A stretch of 64,000 nt of DNA from contig CAJRBF020000019.1 in the NCBI GenBank assembly GCA_907165275.2, positions 1 to 64,000 of the forward strand. The letters run 5' to 3'. Below the pieces are notes generated by a model. That model did no database searches. It was given only the letters and a program-made list of their open reading frames with translations, and was not told the DNA's origin. Within the stretch, counting starts at the first letter, position 1, and each line of letters opens with the position of its first letter. Position numbers and translations under genes: made by a program. This document shows, one piece after another, positions 9,497 to 20,800 of this stretch. Source of the stretch: Zygaena filipendulae. Its lineage: Eukaryota; Arthropoda; Insecta; Lepidoptera; Zygaenidae.

Positions 9497-10267
9497 TTAA
9501 TCTCTCCTCTGTCTCGGTCTCAAAGTTATATTAGATATCGGTGGAGAGTCCAAAGTGACATCAGGTACGTAAGTCTCATCACTAATATCTTGATAAGAAT
9601 CATCTGAAAAAGAATTTTGAGATACATCCTGTGTTTCTCTTTTATATATTTTATCATCCATGTTTCTTTCCACAGGTACTCCGGGTTCATCACACAAAGG
9701 TAAGTAAATAATCTTCTTTTCTTTTTCTTTATAATATTTTTCCTTCATATTTTCATTTTTATTTTCCTCTATCTCTATGTTATATTTAATCATTTTATTT
9801 TCTTTTTCAGGTACTTTATCCACTTTATTTCTTTTAATTGAAGCTTCTAGAAATACAACATCTCTACTTATAACACCTTTTTTTGTTTCAGGATCTCTGA
9901 ATCGGTAGCCCTTTGTGCTGTCCTTGTAGCCAACAAATATTAGCTTACGTGACTTTACATCAAGCTTAGTTCTATTTTCCTTAGGAATATGCACCATTGC
10001 AGAACATCCAAAAATTCTCATGTGTTTCAGATTCAGCTTCTTTCCAGTCCAGACTTCATGAGGCGTCACATCGGATAAGGTGCAGGTAGGAGATCGGTTC
10101 ACAATATATGCGGCTGTGGCAACCGCTTCTGCCCAGAATGTGACCTGCAATTCTGCATTTAAAATCATACATTTAGCACGCTCTATTAAGGTTCTGTTCA
10201 TTCGAACGAACACTGAGACCGTTCTGCTCAGGAGTGTACGGATTAGATGTTTGGTGCAAAATTCCAT
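9497..10267 (-). pseudogene. Copia integrase C-terminal half
   Basis: Contains RMNRTLIERAKCMILNAEL, FWAEAVATAAYIVNRSP and the MRIFGCSAMVHIPKENRTKL / KLIFVGYKDSTKGYRF block, all typical of the end of copia integrase and the linker to reverse transcriptase. It is separated by a frameshift from the preceding frame, which carries EQNGLS. Lys/Glu-rich linker sequence follows and the frame stops at 9497. Confidence 0.8.
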
Positions 10268-11540
10268 GTTTCTTCAAGTAGGATTCAAAATTGTTATTTT
10301 TATATTCGGTTCCATTATCGCTTCTCAAAATTTTTATTTTTGTACCTAATTCATTCTCTACCCTGTTCTTAAATTCCACAAATTTTTCATATACCTCACT
10401 TTTATTTTTAATAAAATATACATGTACCCGTCGAGAAAAATCATCAATAAAGGTTACAAAATACCTTGCCCCTCCTATAGAAGTATGCTTCATCGGTCCA
10501 CATACATCACTGTGGATAAGCTCTAGCAAACTGGTTGCCCGGGAGCCTTCATCGGGGAACGGTTTTCTTGTTTGCTTCCCTTCCAGACAGGTTACACAAG
10601 CAGATTTTTCTCTTCTTGATGACAGCTGTACACCCTCTGTATATTTAGGTAATTTGTTAAGGGTATTGAAATTTAAATGACCCATCCTTTGATGCCACAG
10701 ATAAGTATCATCATCAGCCTTAGCCATCATGACTTGCATTTCTTGATTTTTACAAGTATTTAACAGATATGTCTCATTCATTAATTTAGCGTTTGCAACT
10801 AACTTATTATTCGAGTTATAGATCTGACAGCCATAATCATTGAATGTTACTTTATTTCCACCTTTAATTATTTTACTAACTGACAACAAATTCTTTTTTA
10901 ATTCTGGTACATATAAAACATTCCTCACCTGTATTGAATCGGTGCTGCCATCTATTGTATAAATGTTGATACATACATTACCGCAGCATTCAAACTTTAA
11001 CACTTCGTTGTTAGCAATTCTTATATACGGTACAGGTGAAGGAGTGATATCAGTGAGCCAGTCCCGGTGCATTGTCATGTGCATGGATGCCCCTGAATCA
11101 ACATGCCAGAAGTTGGAATCATTTGCTGTGGATGCTGAAAAAGCTGCGACATATCCAGTGTTTATATCTGTTTTATTATCTGTGTTTTTATCATAACTTG
11201 TGTTCTTATTTCTGCAATACTTGCTGAGATGTCCGTACTTATTGCAATTAAAGCATCTTGGGCCTCTCTTATAGTTTTTGAACTCTTGCTTCCTATTTGT
11301 GTTTGAATAAAGTGCGGTAGTGTCTGAAGTCTTTACCTCCTGTAGTAATTTATTTTTTACTAAATCAGCACTAATCTTCATACCGGAACTTTCTAAGCCT
11401 ATAATCATGGGCCTGTATATTTCTGGCAATCCTGCCAACATTAAAGTGCCCAACCATTCATCGTCTACATTGAAATTTATATTTCTCAATTTGTGCGCGG
11501 CTGTCATTACTTTGTTTACATATTCTTCAACAGATTCCAT
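10173..11540 (-). pseudogene. Copia gag C-terminus, protease and integrase core
   Basis: 455 codons. The gag end has a CCHC knuckle CFNCNKYGHLSKYC, followed by the protease active site WHVDSGASMHM. The GAG pre-integrase zinc region is WHQRMGHLNFNTL...CVTCLEGKQ, and the integrase core has HSDVCGPM, TFIDDFSRR and LRSDNGTEYKN. It overlaps the gag N-terminal frame out of phase, and is frameshifted after the PYTPEQNGLS motif. Confidence 0.85.
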
Positions 11541-11881
11541 CTATTTTCCAAATTACTATTAATTAGTTCTTTCAGTAAACCAACTTTCCGAGTTAAACCA
11601 CTGTCTTCGAATGCCTTTGCCAAATTGTCCCATACCTGTTTTGCATTTTGGGCTTCTTGTATGTGTACATATAAAATCGGATCAACTAATAAAATTAACT
11701 TTGACTTGGCTTTGATGTCTTGTCTGATTGAGTTAGAATCACTAACATTTGGTACTTTCAACACGTGGCTATATAAATCTTCGTGTTGGAGGTATGCCTT
11801 GACCGCAAAACTCCAGCTTGCCCAATTCTCACGACCCGTTAATTTCTCGATCGACATCATTGAATTATTATTACTAGCCAT
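11516..11881 (-). pseudogene. Copia gag N-terminus
   Basis: Starts MASNNNSMMSIEKLTGRENW and carries the UBN2-type copia gag signature (LTGRENWASWSFAVKAYLQ, QEAQNAKQVWDNLAKAFE). It ends in a different frame from the rest of gag; the same break is in the unit-3 copy, so it arose before duplication. Confidence 0.8.
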
Positions 11882-12055
11882 ATTTATAATGTACTTTTCA
11901 ATTTCTTAATAGGTACAAAGCTGAAAAATAAAAACACTCGCGAGCCCGGTAACCAAAAGTGAGGTTATACTTGCGATTTTTACTTTTAACTTTGTAATTA
12001 ATGTCCAAAATACAAAATAACTTTACACGGCAGGTTTGGTACTGGGCCCATAACC

Positions 12056-12261
12056 TGATGAAATAATAGCAAGGTCAATTTAACTATATAAGGTATTTAT
12101 TTCAGAGAGACAAATTACAGAGCGGTTAACTATGACAGTGCACAATTTAGACAAGGCGGTAGGTAGTAGGTAGTGGCGCCACTCTGCTATAAATGACGGC
12201 AGATAAATGCACCACGTACTTTGCTATCCAACTTAGCGTTAGGCGTTCATACTTCTCAACA
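12056..12261 (-). repeat. Copia LTR (unit 2) with tRNA-iMet primer site beside it
   Basis: On the minus strand it begins TGTTGAGAAG and ends ATTATTTCATCA, next to 'ggttatgggcccag' (12042-12055). Only this LTR is present, since the partner end is truncated. The unit-3 copy is 29212-29415. Confidence 0.7.
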
Positions 12262-12838
12262 AAAACCCTTTTTTTGTGCTTGGTTACTCTTCGTTTATCG
12301 TCCCCTGTCAGTTTTTGTTAAAAATATTCAATGTACAGAATCTCGGATTCTACTCTTTTATAGATAGATAGATAGATAGATATGTAGACCTCCAACCGCA
12401 CTAAACAATAAATCTTTCGACAGCATCTCCTGCGCAAAAAACAGTCGATGACACCCGGCGCAGGAGAAGATGATATTGACAATTTTATTAATTTTAATTT
12501 TTTAATTATTTATTTAAATTTAAACTATTTATTTTATTTATTTATTTTACTAGCTATTATATTCTAGCGTTTCCCCGCGGTGTCGTCCGCGTTAGTTTCA
12601 AAGATCCCGCGGGAATTCCGGGATAAAAAGTACCCTATGTGTTATTCTAAATTGCTTCTACTTGAAGCAAGATCAAAATATTAGCCTTAAATACATGCAT
12701 TTAATTTTCGACGTTTACAAAGTAATGTTTAACGACATCTCTTGATTATTTTAGGAATAAATGAAATTTTAACCGTCGAGAACCTGTATCACGCACATAC
12801 TGGCACAGGACAGTTCAAATTTCAAAAAACTTTTGTTA
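12262..12838. other. Upstream flank of unit 2 with old repeats
   Basis: No gene. Holds a (GATA)n run at about 12361-12382, which looks like the tail of a minus-strand retroelement. A TTTA-rich stretch and a copy of the dispersed 'cccgcgg...gggataaaaagtaccctatg' repeat follow at about 12550-12650. The same flank lies before unit 3 (about 29851-30430). Confidence 0.55.
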
Positions 12839-14590
12839 GCAATACACAGATATAAATAAAAATAAAAATAAAAAGCCTTTATTGTTGTTCATAGTTTGAC
12901 ATTACAGAGTTTTTGGGTGCCTATATAACTTACGTATTTAACTTAATTGTTATTCTAGTAACTAAAGTTAAGCTTGATTGAATTATTGTAAAATTTTAAA
13001 TTTCTAATGATATCGGCAAACAGCAGTTATTCTGATACAACTTGTCTTCCGACAAAGGCCTCCTCTAAAGATCTCCATTCGGTTCTGTTCCTTGCTGTAC
13101 GAGTCCATATTGGGCCTGCTACTTTTTTAAGGTCATCTTCCCACCTCTTAGTCTGTCTTCCTCTATTTCTTTTACCATCTAGTGGGTACCATTCTGATGT
13201 TATTCTTGTCCATTTTACTTTTCTCTCTCTAATCATATGGCCTGTCCATCTCCACTTCAGCTGTTTGTATGTTGTGAATGCATTTTTGAATTTTGTTTTA
13301 CTTTTTATGTTTATAAGTTTTTCTCGGTCCTTTCTTTTTACTGCCAGCGTACTTCTTTCCATCCCATTTTGACAAATTTTTATTTTGTTGGACAGTTGTT
13401 CTGTCAAAGCCCAAGTTTGACATCCGTATAGTAAACATGGTAGAATACACATATTAAATACCTTCCTTTTGTCCTTCATTGGTATTTCTTTGTTCTTCAT
13501 TACTTCGCTGAGTGACCAGTATCGTTTCCAAGTATTAGCTATTCTTCTGTCTATTTCTTTCCTCATGCAGTCTTTAGTAGATATTAATTGTCCCAAGTAT
13601 ATATATTCATGCACATAGTCTATTTGCTCGTTATTGACCTTTATAATGTCCGTTTGTAAAGAATTTGTCATAATTTTCGTTTTAGCTAAATTCATGGATA
13701 AACCTGCCTTGTCGCTTTCATCTGCCAGTTGTTGCAGCATTATTTGTAATGACTTTGGACTTTCAGAAAACAGGATTAAGTCGTCCGCAAAACGTAAGTG
13801 GCTCAGCGTTTCGCCGTTTATGTTCAACCCTTTATTCGACCAATCAAAGTTTCTGAAAATCATTTCCAATACGGCCGAAAACAATTAAGGTGAGATTGGA
13901 TCTCCTTGACGTACGCCTCGCATAATAGGAAGTTCTTCGCCTGTATTTTCCAACTTTACTTGCGCAGTACTCTTGGTGTATACATTCTGGAGTAATCTTA
14001 TGTATTTTGCTTGTACCCCCTGTATTTTCAGTGCATTCCAGATAAAGTCATGTTCCAGTGTGTCGAATGCTTTTTTGAAGTCGACAAACCCTAAGTAGTA
14101 GATCTTGTTATATTCACCGTATTTTTGCAAGATCTGTCTAAGAGAGTGAATATGATCAATAGTTGAAAATTTTTGGCGGAATCCGGCTTGTTCCTTGGGC
14201 TGATTTTCTTCGAGTGTATTTGTAATTCTTGATAGTATAATTTTCTAAAATATTTTATAAATGTTAGACATTAAGCTGATGGGTCTGTAATTTGATATAT
14301 CCCTTTTGTCCCCTTTATTGTGTAGTAGTATGATTGTTGATTTAGTCCAATCTTCTGGAATCTTTTCTGTTTCAATAATATCATTAAATAAATTTGTGAG
14401 CTTCGGGGCAATTACTGGTAATGTAATTTTTAACAGTTCATTTGTAACGTAATCGGATCCTGGCGCTTTATCATTCTTTTGTGTTCTGATTGCTTTTATG
14501 GTTTCTTCGTTTAATATCTCAGGTATTTCCTCTTCGTCGGGTGGTATGTTATATTTTACGATTTTCGGGCTACCATAGCAATACACAGAT
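12839..14590 (-). mobile_element. RTE-clade non-LTR retrotransposon, 5'-truncated (unit 2 only)
   Basis: Inserted between perfect 13-base direct repeats gcaatacacagat (12839-12851 and 14578-14590); unit 3 has a single copy of that target. The minus strand encodes reverse transcriptase and ends in a (TTTTA)n-like tail next to 12852. The endonuclease is missing. The frame is interrupted by an in-frame stop and at least one shift, so the element is dead. Confidence 0.85.
13027..14577 (-). pseudogene. RTE reverse transcriptase (broken)
   Basis: Three consecutive pieces. The first (about 14577-14245) has TQKNDKAPGSDYVTNELLK and ISNYRPISLMSNIYKIF. The second (14130-13885) has GFVDFKKAFDTLEHDFIW and MRGVRQGDPISP. 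The third (13884-13027) has LRFADDLILFSES with the catalytic ADD, GCQTWALTEQL, WRWTGHMIRE and GRQTKRWEDDLKKVAG. These are RTE-clade motifs in order. The second and third pieces are in one frame interrupted by a single TAA at 13885; a frameshift separates the first. The 5' endonuclease part is absent. Confidence 0.85.
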
Positions 14591-15050
14591 GGCGCAATAT
14601 TAATACAATAATTGTTAGCCAAGCTTGGTAAAAAATCCTATAGAGCAGATAGCAGACAGTAGATATATAATATGATAATAGGCATCTATAGCTATTATTT
14701 TTTTTTTTATATTTTTATTGCTTTTTATTGCTATTGTTTTATTGTAAAGTTTCATTAAAATCCAATCAGTAGTTTTTGCGTGAAAACGTAACAAACATCC
14801 ATACAATCCATACAAACTTTATAATATAAAGATTTTTAGAATAATAAGTAAGGATTTCTTTTATTAAAATTAATCGAGTAGTAGTAAAAGCTCAGTAAGC
14901 AAAGTCGTCTTGTTGCCGCTAACACTTCGACATCCTCCATTGTTGCTAGCTCAAAGACAACTGAACGCACTGCAGGCCGCAGCTCTTTTGTCTCTTTTCC
15001 ATCGATCGCGCGGTCGCGGTCGCACGCACGAGCGACGGGACGAGGCAGCA

Positions 15051-15202
15051 TTTACACTCGCACCTCGTACCCCACCACGAAACGAAGCACAAGACGAGGA
15101 ACGAGGCGCGAATGTAAACGCCGATAAAACAGCGTTTACACTCGCGCCTCGTACCTGGCCACAAGACGAAGCACGAGGCGAGGAACGAGGCGCGAGTGTA
15201 AA
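15051..15202. repeat. Two successive GC-rich hairpins upstream of exon 1 (unit 2)
   Basis: 'tttacactcgcacctcgta' (15051) pairs with 'acgaggcgcgaatgtaaa' (ending 15118). 'tttacactcgcgcctcgta' (about 15135) pairs with 'acgaggcgcgagtgtaaa' (ending about 15202). This CpG-rich block lies 350-500 bases before the ATG in an AT-rich neighbourhood, and is repeated at 33016-33167 before unit 3. It may be a MITE pair or part of the promoter region; no clear TATA box was found. Confidence 0.5.
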
Positions 15203-15553
15203 TCCCGTATCAAAATCTGTCTTTAGACATTATGTCTAGTTAATTGTGGGCACTACTAGGCACTATATTCTGTCCAGAGAGTATTATTTTCTTTAATTCT
15301 CTCGCTGTAAGCTGTTTGGTTTAGTGTTTTGTTGTGATCTAAAAGATAATATTATGATTGTGTTCAGCATTCAGTGATAAATGGTTTTCACTTTTATGAA
15401 TAATTCAAATCAAATGTAGGAAAATCGTGTTAGAGAATATTTAAGTATGTAGGTAGTTAAATTTATGATCACTGATATATTTCCATAGTTTGAAAATATA
15501 TATTGACTTTTCACTTAACCAGTTATTGAAAGCTTTCGTTTGGCTTTCATTAA

Positions 15554-15569
15554 ATGCAGCCGGAGACAG
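15554..15569 (+). CDS. Masc-like gene, unit 2, exon 1 (start codon)
   Basis: ATG followed by CAGCCGGAGACAG|GTAAG encodes MQPET plus one base. Joined to the exon 2 acceptor at 19561 it continues in frame as MQPETGSEKLRRVGVDEQ. The start was chosen because this short exon has a good donor, the phase fits, and exon 2 is open right up to its acceptor. The identical exon is at 33520-33535. The 5' UTR limits are unknown. Confidence 0.65.
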
Positions 15570-16223
15570 GTAAGTTTTTTTAACTTTCGATTTAAGGTTT
15601 TGATCCGATTGTACCTACGTAAATTGCAGGTATAGGCAAGTTTTAACCCTAGAAAGATAACCATATTTTACTATACGCAAAGATCGTTTCGACCTATTTG
15701 TGCGCATCTGCCAGGATAGGAAGGTCATATTATGAATGTATGCTTACAATCTAAGCTTTAAGGGCCTATAGGAGGCTAGAACTGCCCCACCTCTCACTTT
15801 TGAACCTGTATATCAATAAAAGTATTCAATCAATAATATTGAAAAAAATATATAGTAAAGTTAAGGATATACACTAAGTCCTATGTGATGTTAAAACACG
15901 ATTACTAAAAATTTTCTCGATAGAAAAAAATCACAAACTTCCCTCTGATTTATACAAATAAACCACAGAAGTCAATGAATCATTTATCCATACTAATTAA
16001 ACTTTGTATAGAAACTCAACATAATACAATACGTGTACTATGTGATCTCAATTGAAAATTATGTTTTTTTGTTTTTTGTTAGAAATTAAATTCTGATATA
16101 TTGCGAGTTCACCGCGTTCACCGCTTGAATTCAGTCGCGCTCCGCGGCATTCGAAAGGGGAACCCGCGTCGCTTGTCGTCTCTTACACCGACTTATCACC
16201 TAAGAAATTAAAAGTGCAGTGAA

Positions 16224-16304
16224 ATGGGAAATAATCGGAACAAGAAAAAAAAAAGACGGAATTGGAGAATAGAAACCGCTAAAAACATGAATAAAATATT
16301 AAAG
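16224..16304 (+). CDS. First of three phase-matched exons carried in the TTAA insert
   Basis: ATG start at about 16224 reading MGNNRNKKKKRRNWRIE and then TAKNMNKIL, ending AA|GTAAGT (phase 2). It is very basic. It joins in frame to the segment at about 16529. I do not recognise the protein. It does not splice in frame into exon 2 of the Masc-like gene. Confidence 0.45.
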
Positions 16305-16528
16305 TAAGTACCTATCTACGTATATATATAATATAAGTTATAAAATGTTTGTTTGCACCTACCTACTTTGTGTCTGATTATGGTTTGTTGACATGAAACA
16401 TGATTAAAAAAATGAAATAGGTAATGTACCTATTTATAGTAGTGTGATGAGCAAATAAGTAAAGTAGGCAGAACTGTTACGTAATCGTATTGTTCCCACC
16501 TAACTACAATACATTGTTCATTTTCAGA

Positions 16529-16593
16529 AATAGACAAATATTGCTCGAAACTGACTGTAATAAAGAAAATGTACCTGAAGTGGACCTGTGCCC
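16529..16593 (+). CDS. Second exon carried in the TTAA insert
   Basis: Between CATTTTCAG and CC|GTGAGT. In phase it reads NRQILLETDCNKENVPEVDLC and passes two bases on. Its ENVP phrase recurs in the third exon. Short, but its borders and phase match its neighbours. Confidence 0.45.
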
Positions 16594-16879
16594 GTGAGTA
16601 TCATCTAGCTAAGTAAATAAATACACAAATGTTTTCAGAAATAGAGTAACCACAGGTTCTTAGGTACTTAGTTCACTTCCATGTCCATGACTGATTTTCA
16701 CAATCCAAAAAGTTGCGGGTTCGAATCTCTGCCTGGTCGCAAGTTTTTTGCTTTTTTTTTATTTTAGTATAATTTGTTTAGTTACTATTTTTTTCTTTTA
16801 TTTTTTAAAAGTTATTTTATTATTACTTTATTGTTATTTGTAGGTATACCTAAATATAAACTTTTTTTATCTTTTTAGG

Positions 16880-16968
16880 AAAAAAAGGAAACTCGCTGCA
16901 GAAGAACAAGATGAGAACGTCCCAAATCTAGGAAAAAATAAAAAATTCGATCCTTCAACAAGTTCAAA
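16880..16968 (+). CDS. Third exon carried in the TTAA insert, with nuclear-localisation-like PKKRKL
   Basis: Between TTTTTAG and AA|GTGAGT. Joined in phase it reads PKKRKLAAEEQDENVPNLG then KNKKFDPSTSS. PKKRKL is a classical monopartite nuclear-localisation signal. No downstream exon in phase 2 is visible within the insert, so this is the 5' part of a gene that has been captured, or of a gene lost from unit 3. Product unknown. Confidence 0.45.
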
Positions 16969-18362
16969 GTGAGTTTCACCTAGGTACCTATGTACAGGCA
17001 GTACCTTACACTACATATTATGATGGCTTCATTCAGATCGCCGCGCGCGCCGGCCGGCCGATTGTGTGATCGTGTATTTACACTTTGCACATTGCATTGC
17101 ACCACAGCACCATGCGAAAAAAATATAGTCTAGGAGCCTGTGGTGCAGTATGGGTGCAGTAGATAAACTAACTAAACTTATTTAGTTAACCTAACTGTAA
17201 CCTAGTTAGCTAACCTGTTTCCTTGTTTTCATCTGTTTCTTGTTTTCTCCATTTTGTCACTTTGTTACCGGTAATCGAATTTGATCAAGGTATAGATACA
17301 TAATATGGAAACAGTATTAATCTAAGCGTTCTACTTATGCCGAGCAGTAGGGTTTCTCCCTGATGTGGAACTCAGATCCTGATGATCTTGATATGGGACC
17401 GATGGGAAACTATAAGCTTTCAAATAAAAAAAGAATCATCAAAATCGGTGTAGTTTATCAATCGATTTTACATGTACATACACTTATAAAATAAATAAAT
17501 GAATATACAAACATACAAATTGTGAACCTCCTCCTTTTTTGAAGTCGGTTAATAATAAAACTTGCTCCTAATGTAAAAACTGTACTTTTCTGAAAACTGC
17601 ATCAAAATCAGTTCAGGCAAATGCATGATAATCGCGGACAAACATACATACATACGGTTCAAACTCATAACCTTTTACAAAACCTGCTCTTAAGTGTAAT
17701 AAATACTTTTCCGAAAACCGCATCAAAATCGGTTCAGTCAAAAGCAAGATTATCATGGAAAAACATAAATACAGTCATACAAGTCAAACAGAGAACCTAC
17801 TTTTTTGAAGTCGGTTAAATAAAGGACAACTGGTTACCTTATTGTTTAAAAGCAATCTTCCGGGCTAGGTATTTTACATTTTTTATTTATTTAAAAATAC
17901 ACTCATTTTACTGTTACTTACTGTGATTGTTACAATAAACAAATTGTATGAATAAATTTTTCTAGTAAATTTACATAGTTTTATTTAATATTGTGATGAT
18001 ATTGTGTGATAAAATTTGTGCCTGGACTCCGGGTCTATAATGGTAGAGCTTGTCTAATCTGAAATGACGTGCGCAACACAACCTCCCGCTATCGCTTGCA
18101 CCGCAGTTTATTGTAGTACGAGGAAAATCTGTTAGATGTCGTTCTAAGCATTATAATTAGTAATAGTAATACTTTTTAAAAGATGGCGCTTTTATAACTC
18201 AAATGTCGTAATTACACAGAGGTGAGTCAGGTAGGGTGGGACGAAAGAAAGCTCGCGCGCCCAAGGTTATTGGCGTGGGGGAGCCCCTTAAAATGTGCAA
18301 TTAACTTAATAATATTATGTGGGTACCTACTTAAAAAAATATGAGTTTACTAATAGGTATTT

Positions 18363-18804
18363 TTAATAGGTAATAGGTATTTTTAGTAGCAAAATTTTGA
18401 ACATGGCGAGTTTTTTCACCAATTTTTTACTATCTGAAATAATAAAAATAATAGAGATAATTGTGTAATTACTAAAAGCCTGCAATACTGACGTCATACT
18501 GTCTGAAAGAATGTGCATTGAGTAATTCTGGATCTTTCTTGCCACAACTGCCCTTGCTGCCAAAACGATGCCCACACACAGCCTGAAAGATGGTATTGTT
18601 TGGCACCCAATTGCATCGATATTCCAATATTTAGGCCTCCAAGAAGGTTCCAGAGCCAATACCTGTGTTAGTTTTAGAGCCATCCGTAAAGATTCAATGC
18701 TCTTTAAGCTTAATAGTTTCACTGCCCTCCCCAGAGAGCTAAATCTTGCATTTATTGTTAAAGACATGTTGTATTGGAATCCTATTGTTTGTCCTGCTGA
18801 ATGA
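18363..18804 (-). pseudogene. Non-LTR retrotransposon RNase H fragment in intron 1 (unit 2)
   Basis: On the minus strand the frame holds CVGIVLAARAVVARKIQNYS and HILSDSMTSVLQAFSNY, the RNase H pattern of R1/Jockey-type elements (E-C-x-A-I...SDS..ALQAL). It is frameshifted and isolated. The copy at 33795-34236 in unit 3 shows it predates the duplication. Confidence 0.6.
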
Positions 18805-19560
18805 AAAGGTATAGAGGAGAGATAGACCCAGCATCATTTTCAGAGCTGATGTAGGAGTTCTCCTCATGCAGCCTGTTATCACCATCTTTGGAAACGTTGC
18901 AATTGGTTAACATTTGTGGATAGTTCGTTGCATGACCACCAGGTTACTACACCATAACTGATCGTTGTTTTCAATACCATTGTGTAAAGCCATGACGTAA
19001 TCTTGGGAGATAATCCCCATTTCATATCTATTACCTACTATTATCTAATTTTTGTGTGTTTTGAAGTAGGTTTAATTTTTTGTTAAAGTTTTGTTTATTT
19101 ATCGCTTTTAAGTGACAATTTATCTAATCAAATCGCAATTGTGAAATACTTATTATTCAGTAGTTCCAGTGGCCATCTATGGTCTTCATTATCAGTTCCA
19201 CTTCATCAATTGGTGGTTGTCGAAAGCAAATTAACTATTTACTACATTACTACAAAAATACCCAAATTGCTTGATTTCCTGAATCCTGACTTCATGACAG
19301 TGTGACCAAGTTCGAACCCTTTCAAACAAAAAAAAACAATTTTTCAAATCAGTCCAGCCATCTTTGAGTAATCGTGTAACAAACATACAAGTTACAACAA
19401 AACAACATACAATCGAATTGCGAACCTCCTTTTTTCGAAGTCGGTTAAAAAGTAGAAATTCAATCCAGATGTGCTTTTCTACAAAAAACCTAAATTTTTC
19501 ATACAAGATAACAAGTAGTGGCAAATATGTTGGTACATGATTTTGTTTAAATTGTTGTAG
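18805..19560. other. Intron 1, right part (unit 2)
   Basis: No gene. Contains a SINE-like 3' motif 'gcgaacctccttttttcgaagtcggttaaaaag' at about 19418-19452, found also at about 37347-37382 in unit 3, and a polypyrimidine tract leading to the exon 2 acceptor. In unit 3 a retroelement sits at the position matching about 19210. Confidence 0.5.
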
Positions 19561-20223
19561 GTTCAGAAAAGTTGCGACGGGTTGGTGTTGATGAGCAAAA
19601 CATTAACTTTCGCCCTTCTCCCAACTTCAGGAACATGAAAAAGTATCTCAAACTTAAAATTGATGGCAAAGAATCAAGTTCAAGCCAGTCACCACCTCCT
19701 GTGGCACTTGAGTCCTCACCATCGCCTAACAAAGTAGAAAAAGACGTTAAATCACCTAAGATAGCCCAAGTGATCCAACCACCATTGCCTTTGGATCCCC
19801 CACCACCGGACAGTCCACCGGGCTTAATATTAACACTTAAAAAAGAACTGGAAGACATTGAGGAAGAGAAAACAGAGTCAATAGAAACAAATGAAGAACT
19901 CATCACAGAGTTTAAAAGCGATAAGTCTGAATCTCCAGAAAAACCAAAGCCCACAATATGCAGAGACTTCATAAGGGGTTCGTGTGCACGTACTGGTACA
20001 TGTAAATTTGTTCATAAATTTGATTTGTCACAACTTAGCGGTGTATTTACATTCTGTCGCAACTATCAAAATTCTAAGTGCACGTTCCGCCAGTGTAAAT
20101 ATGTTCATGCTACAGTCTTCGAAGAGCAAAACTTTTATCGCACCGGTATACTGCCTCCAAATGCTCTAAGTCATCAAAGAAAAGTCAGCGTTTTACCTCC
20201 GCCGCCGCCGCCTCCCCCAAAAG
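19561..20223 (+). CDS. Masc-like gene, unit 2, exon 2: tandem CCCH zinc fingers, intact
   Basis: 663 bp, 220 codons between TTGTTGTAG and AAAAG|GTAAC. N-terminal region SEKLRRVGVDEQNINFRPSP, then a Ser/Pro-rich and acidic stretch. Two CCCH fingers follow: CRDFIRGSCARTGTCKFVH (C-x7-C-x5-C-x3-H) and CRNYQNSKCTFRQCKYVH (C-x7-C-x4-C-x3-H). Next come FYRTGILPPNALSHQ and an eight-proline run. Finger spacing and the post-finger sequence resemble ZC3H10 and Masculinizer; such fingers bind RNA. With the CNNC exon downstream I favour Masculinizer. This is the only complete, undamaged finger exon in the window, but its unit lacks the terminal exon. Confidence 0.75.
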
Positions 20224-20257
20224 GTAACTGATGATAATATAAAGTAGCAGTAAATAT

Positions 20258-20800
20258 AAAAGCTATTCATAACAGCTTCGAAGGGATAGGCAGGGACTAG
20301 TGACAATCTTTATAAATCTTTCTAACATACCTTTTTTACACTTTACAAAACATACATTAGACCCTTGTTGGAATATGGGTTCCAAATATGGAATCTTTAC
20401 TTTGTAAAAGATATTGAGGTGCTGGAGAGAGTCCAAAGACGTGCTACAAAGCTGCCTAGAGAGCTGAAGAACAAGTCCTATGAGTGTCGACTTCAGAGTC
20501 TAGAACTGACCACACTCCAAGAGAGACGAGAACAAGGCGACCTTATAGAAACATATAAGATTCTGAACAATTTTTACAATGTGTCGAACCTAAATTTAAT
20601 ATATAAAAGCAAGGACAACACCAGGCTCCAAAGGCATAGCACAAAACTAGTGAAGGGACTAGCAAAATCAAACCCATATAAACATTTCCTTACAAACCGT
20701 GTGGTAAATGCAGCATGGAACCAGCTCCTTACTGAAGTGATTAACGCACAAACAGTTAATGAATTCAAATACAGACATTGGAACAGTAAAGCATAAAATA
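20258..20800 (+). pseudogene. CR1 reverse transcriptase fragment in intron 2 (unit 2)
   Basis: Same relic as at 540-1080, with LLEYGFQIWN and ERVQRRATKL motifs, differing by a few bases. Shared position shows it was inherited with the duplication. Confidence 0.8.

Larger units (their letters stand above)
9107..12261 (-). mobile_element. Copia LTR retrotransposon, 3'-truncated, with internal deletion (start of unit 2)
   Basis: Read on the minus strand: a 206 bp LTR beginning TGTTGAGAAG (12261-12056), then a primer-binding site 'ggttatgggcccag' matching an internal piece of initiator tRNA-Met as used by copia elements. Next come gag, protease and integrase, a gap where most of the reverse transcriptase should be, then a scrap of RNase H. 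It stops near 9107 at the point where unit 1 intron 7 ends, and no second LTR is present. The same relic opens unit 3, so it is part of the repeated unit. It has frameshifts and cannot be active. Confidence 0.8.
15762..18287. mobile_element. TTAA-flanked 2.5 kb insertion in intron 1 of unit 2
   Basis: Unit 3 reads 'gctttaaaatg' where unit 2 has TTAA (15758-15761), 2526 extra bases, and TTAA again (18288-18291). A TTAA duplication is the hallmark of piggyBac-type transposition. The ends (GGGCCTATAGG and reverse GGGGCTCCCCC) are only loosely inverted. No transposase is visible. The insert carries three exon-like segments on the plus strand, a tRNA-derived B-box (ggttcgaatctc at about 16712), and 'gaacct...gaagtcggtta' SINE-like motifs at about 17520 and 17800. 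Confidence 0.6.

Noticed and set aside
16700..16745. Possible tRNA gene (ggttcgaatctc)
   Set aside because: Only a B-box-like half is present, with no A box or cloverleaf at the right distance; a SINE remnant is more likely.
16880..20223. Splicing of the TTAA-insert exons into the zinc-finger exon 2 as an alternative 5' end
   Set aside because: The third insert exon ends in phase 2, while exon 2 needs phase 1; the join reaches a stop within about 10 codons.
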